NCBI GenBank assembly: GCA_020859745.1
Contig: JAJBVQ010000241.1
Span: forward strand, 1-6,781
Reading direction: 5' to 3'
Length of the DNA: 6,781 nt
Origin: Rikenellaceae bacterium
GTDB lineage: Bacteria; Bacteroidota; Bacteroidia; Bacteroidales; Rikenellaceae
Position 1 is the first letter of the stretch; the number at the start of each line of letters is the position of its first letter. The position numbers and the translations under genes are program-made. Under the pieces are notes generated by a model that did no database searches, was not told the origin of the DNA, and saw only the letters and a program-made list of their open reading frames with translations. Positions 5,676 to 6,781 of this stretch are shown here, piece after piece.

Positions 5676-5936
5676 GTTTATTCAGTACGGTTATTTATAC
5701 ACTTGTTCGTGTTGGAGGGTACTCTTCTCTTTAGCTTCGAGGTAACGAGAACCCAAAGAATTTTAGCTTTGGCGCACAGGGCTAAGCCGGACGCCCGGGA
5801 TGCTCGCCCCGAGTTTACGAGGGTTGCGGGCCTCCCGTGGGGAGGCGTCCGGCCCGCGCGGTTCGCGCCGCTCGCCGCAAAATGCAGTTCTCTCAAACCC
5901 ATGAACGGGTTTAAAAATTAATGTACAAAAGAACGA
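5676..5936. other. Intergenic region upstream of the YeiH gene, structured and gene-free
   Basis: No gene is supported here. It should carry the yeiH promoter, but I find no exact TAnnTTTG box on the minus strand; TTTG near 5751 followed 20 bases later by TAAAGAGA is a poor match. The octamer TTTAGCTT occurs twice about 30 bases apart (near 5732 and 5762). The part from 5787 to 5868 is G/C-rich with nested inverted repeats (separate entry), and 5895-5912 is a small 6-bp hairpin. A 74-codon minus-strand frame (5678-5902) crosses all of it and has no recognisable features. Confidence 0.5.
5787..5868. repeat. Nested inverted repeats in the GC-rich part of the yeiH upstream region
   Basis: CCGGACGCC (5787-5795) is the exact inverse of GGCGTCCGG (5844-5852). 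Inside lies CCTCCC-GTG-GGGAGG (5831-5845), which competes with the outer pairing for two bases, and just beyond lies GCGCG-GTT-CGCGC (5856-5868). The composition recalls the hairpin run at 4433-4560, which also contains GGAGGCGTC. The two may be diverged copies of one intergenic element, though the overall match is poor by eye. Confidence 0.5.
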
Positions 5937-5960
5937 AATCCCGCCCAAACGGGCGGGATT
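5937..5960 (-). terminator. Terminator of the aroB-ankyrin transcript
   Basis: A perfect 10-bp stem (5937-5946 with 5951-5960) with a 4-base loop. Read on the minus strand, the downstream tail is TCGTTCTTTTGT, T-rich enough for a rho-independent terminator. It lies about 135 bases after the ankyrin gene stop, with no other gene between. Confidence 0.65.
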
Positions 5961-6095
5961 AAAAACCTGATGCGTTATAACGAATTGTTATAGCTTTTCG
6001 CGATGGAAAATTCGATCCAGTAAGGAGCCGCGTTTGCGGCTTCGGAAAAAATCCACCATGAATGTCCGGTAAACATCCGCCGAGATCGCCGGCAA

Positions 6096-6626
6096 TTAAG
6101 AAGGCTCCACGATCCGCGAACCGTGCTCCAACAGCAAACCGAAAACTTCGCGGGCCTGTTTGCGGGCGAAATTCTGTTGTTTGGCGGAGTAAGGCGGACA
6201 AAGAACCTGAACCAACTGGCTGCCGGCCACATCCCAGGCGATACGGCCGAACGAATCCGGCTTGTTCGGTTCCGCCCCGCGTTCGAGCAGTGACCGAAGT
6301 ATCTCCAGCGTCCGGCGGGAACGGTCGTAGTCGCCGTGACAACATGCCGTGAATACCGAAATGACCGCATCCTGGATGACCGGCGCATGCCATGCCTTTT
6401 CCTGCTCGCCGCCGGATTCCATATAATTCACGTCCGCTCCGCGCCGGATCAGATAATCGGCAATGTCAGTCCGTCCCGTTTTTACGGCGACTTGCAGCGG
6501 AGATTGCCCCTCGTCCTTTTTGGGCGGGGCGATGCTCGGCGTGTCGAGCAGCTCCGGATGCCGCTCCAGTATCCGGATCACCTCGTCCGTTTCGCCGTGG
6601 CGGATGGCTTTGAACAGGGCTTTCAT
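6096..6626 (-). CDS. Ankyrin-repeat protein
   Basis: A 176-residue, signal-less protein of ankyrin repeats. A short helical N-terminus (MKALFKAIRHGETDEVIRIL) is itself repeat-like. The best repeat is QSPLQVAVKTGRTDIADYLI continuing to RRGADVNYM (41-69), with the TPLH-like start and GADVN turn. A second, longer one covers about 81-135 (LEILRSLLERGAEPNKPD, then FGRIAWDVA), and a partial third sits at 157-171 (AREVFGLLLEHGSRI). Such proteins bind other proteins; the partner here is not evident. The start ATG 6626 is one base past the aroB stop (TAA G ATG), so translation is probably coupled to aroB. The stop at 6096-6098 leaves a normal-looking end of a repeat. Confidence 0.88.
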   Translation of the reverse strand: MKALFKAIRHGETDEVIRILERHPELLDTPSIAPPKKDEGQSPLQVAVKTGRTDIADYLIRRGADVNYMESGGEQEKAWHAPVIQDAVISVFTACCHGDYDRSRRTLEILRSLLERGAEPNKPDSFGRIAWDVAGSQLVQVLCPPYSAKQQNFARKQAREVFGLLLEHGSRIVEPS

Positions 6627-6627
6627 C

Positions 6628-6781
6628 TTATAAGATTTCCGCCGTCAAAACGTCCAGCTCCGCGAGCGGCATGCGCCGCCGCACGGCATGGCCGATGCCC
6701 TCCATCAGCACGAAATCGATCTCCGCCGCCTCGCGCTTCTTGTCCGAAGCCACTGCCGCCAACAGTTGCGCCCCCGTCACC
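6628..6781 (-). CDS. aroB: 3-dehydroquinate synthase, C-terminal fragment
   Basis: The last 50 residues of a protein whose 5' part lies beyond the right edge. The segment VASDKKREAAEIDFVLMEGIG matches the conserved C-terminal stretch of 3-dehydroquinate synthase, where a DKK motif is followed by a beta strand and a glycine. AroB converts DAHP to 3-dehydroquinate, the second step of the shikimate pathway, in the cytoplasm using NAD and a divalent metal. The end (LAELDVLTAEIL) is the expected short final helix. The catalytic residues are outside the window, so the call rests on this tail. It is the upstream partner of the ankyrin gene. Confidence 0.82.
   Translation of the reverse strand, partial: VTGAQLLAAVASDKKREAAEIDFVLMEGIGHAVRRRMPLAELDVLTAEIL

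Noticed and set aside
5678..5902. 74-codon minus-strand frame upstream of yeiH
   Set aside because: Covers structured intergenic DNA and has no domain; possibly recurs because the DNA itself is repeated.
4404..5921. 505-codon open frame on the plus strand, the longest in the window
   Set aside because: It is antisense to the YeiH transporter, whose frame shows family motifs; the translation is rich in H, R, D and Q without domains, as expected for a GC-rich shadow.
5989..6095. In-frame open stretch of 35 codons after the ankyrin stop, reading like protein
   Set aside because: A homologue with a longer end would be needed to claim a nonsense mutation; another frame of the same DNA looks equally plausible, so chance is the simpler reading.
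1..6781. CRISPR array, tRNA, rRNA, transposase or phage genes
   Set aside because: No regularly spaced direct repeats, no cloverleaf with expected anchors and no such protein motifs were seen on either strand.

Overview
The window looks like chromosomal DNA of a GC-rich gut Bacteroidales bacterium, most likely Alistipes or a close relative. This is inferred from gene content (META-domain lipoproteins, a DoxD/DoxA fusion, a YeiH-type transporter), weak or absent Shine-Dalgarno sequences, and a promoter matching the Bacteroidetes TTTG / TAnnTTTG pattern. No phage, transposase, CRISPR, tRNA or rRNA gene is visible.

Layout. Positions 1-404 hold no convincing gene but are full of inverted repeats, including a 21-bp arm pair at 80-100 and 319-339 and a 19-bp hairpin at 245-290. 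At 405-1314 (minus) is a two-gene operon of paralogous META-domain lipoproteins, with a promoter at 1334-1366. Divergent from it at 1391-1771 is ridA (plus), closed by a terminator. At 1894-3309 (plus) a thioredoxin-like gene is followed after 4 nt by a DoxD-DoxA (thiosulfate:quinone oxidoreductase-like) gene that is split by a one-base frameshift near 2878. A bidirectional terminator at 3317-3350 separates it from the convergent mdh (3377-4378, minus). A hairpin-rich spacer (4379-4616) separates mdh from a YeiH/UPF0324 transporter (4617-5675, minus). After another structured spacer come an ankyrin-repeat protein (6096-6626, minus) and the 3' end of aroB (6628-6781, minus), one base apart and ending at a terminator (5937-5960).

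How the genes relate. Most are housekeeping or stress-related: enamine/imine clearance (RidA), malate/oxaloacetate conversion (Mdh), shikimate pathway (AroB). A possible shared theme is sulfur and redox chemistry: the thioredoxin-like protein and DoxDA are almost certainly co-transcribed, and YeiH proteins are annotated as putative sulfate exporters. That link is inferred from family names and proximity. The points most worth following up are the split DoxDA gene, the 260-bp element bounded by inverted repeats at the left edge, and the run of five hairpins between the transporter gene and mdh.
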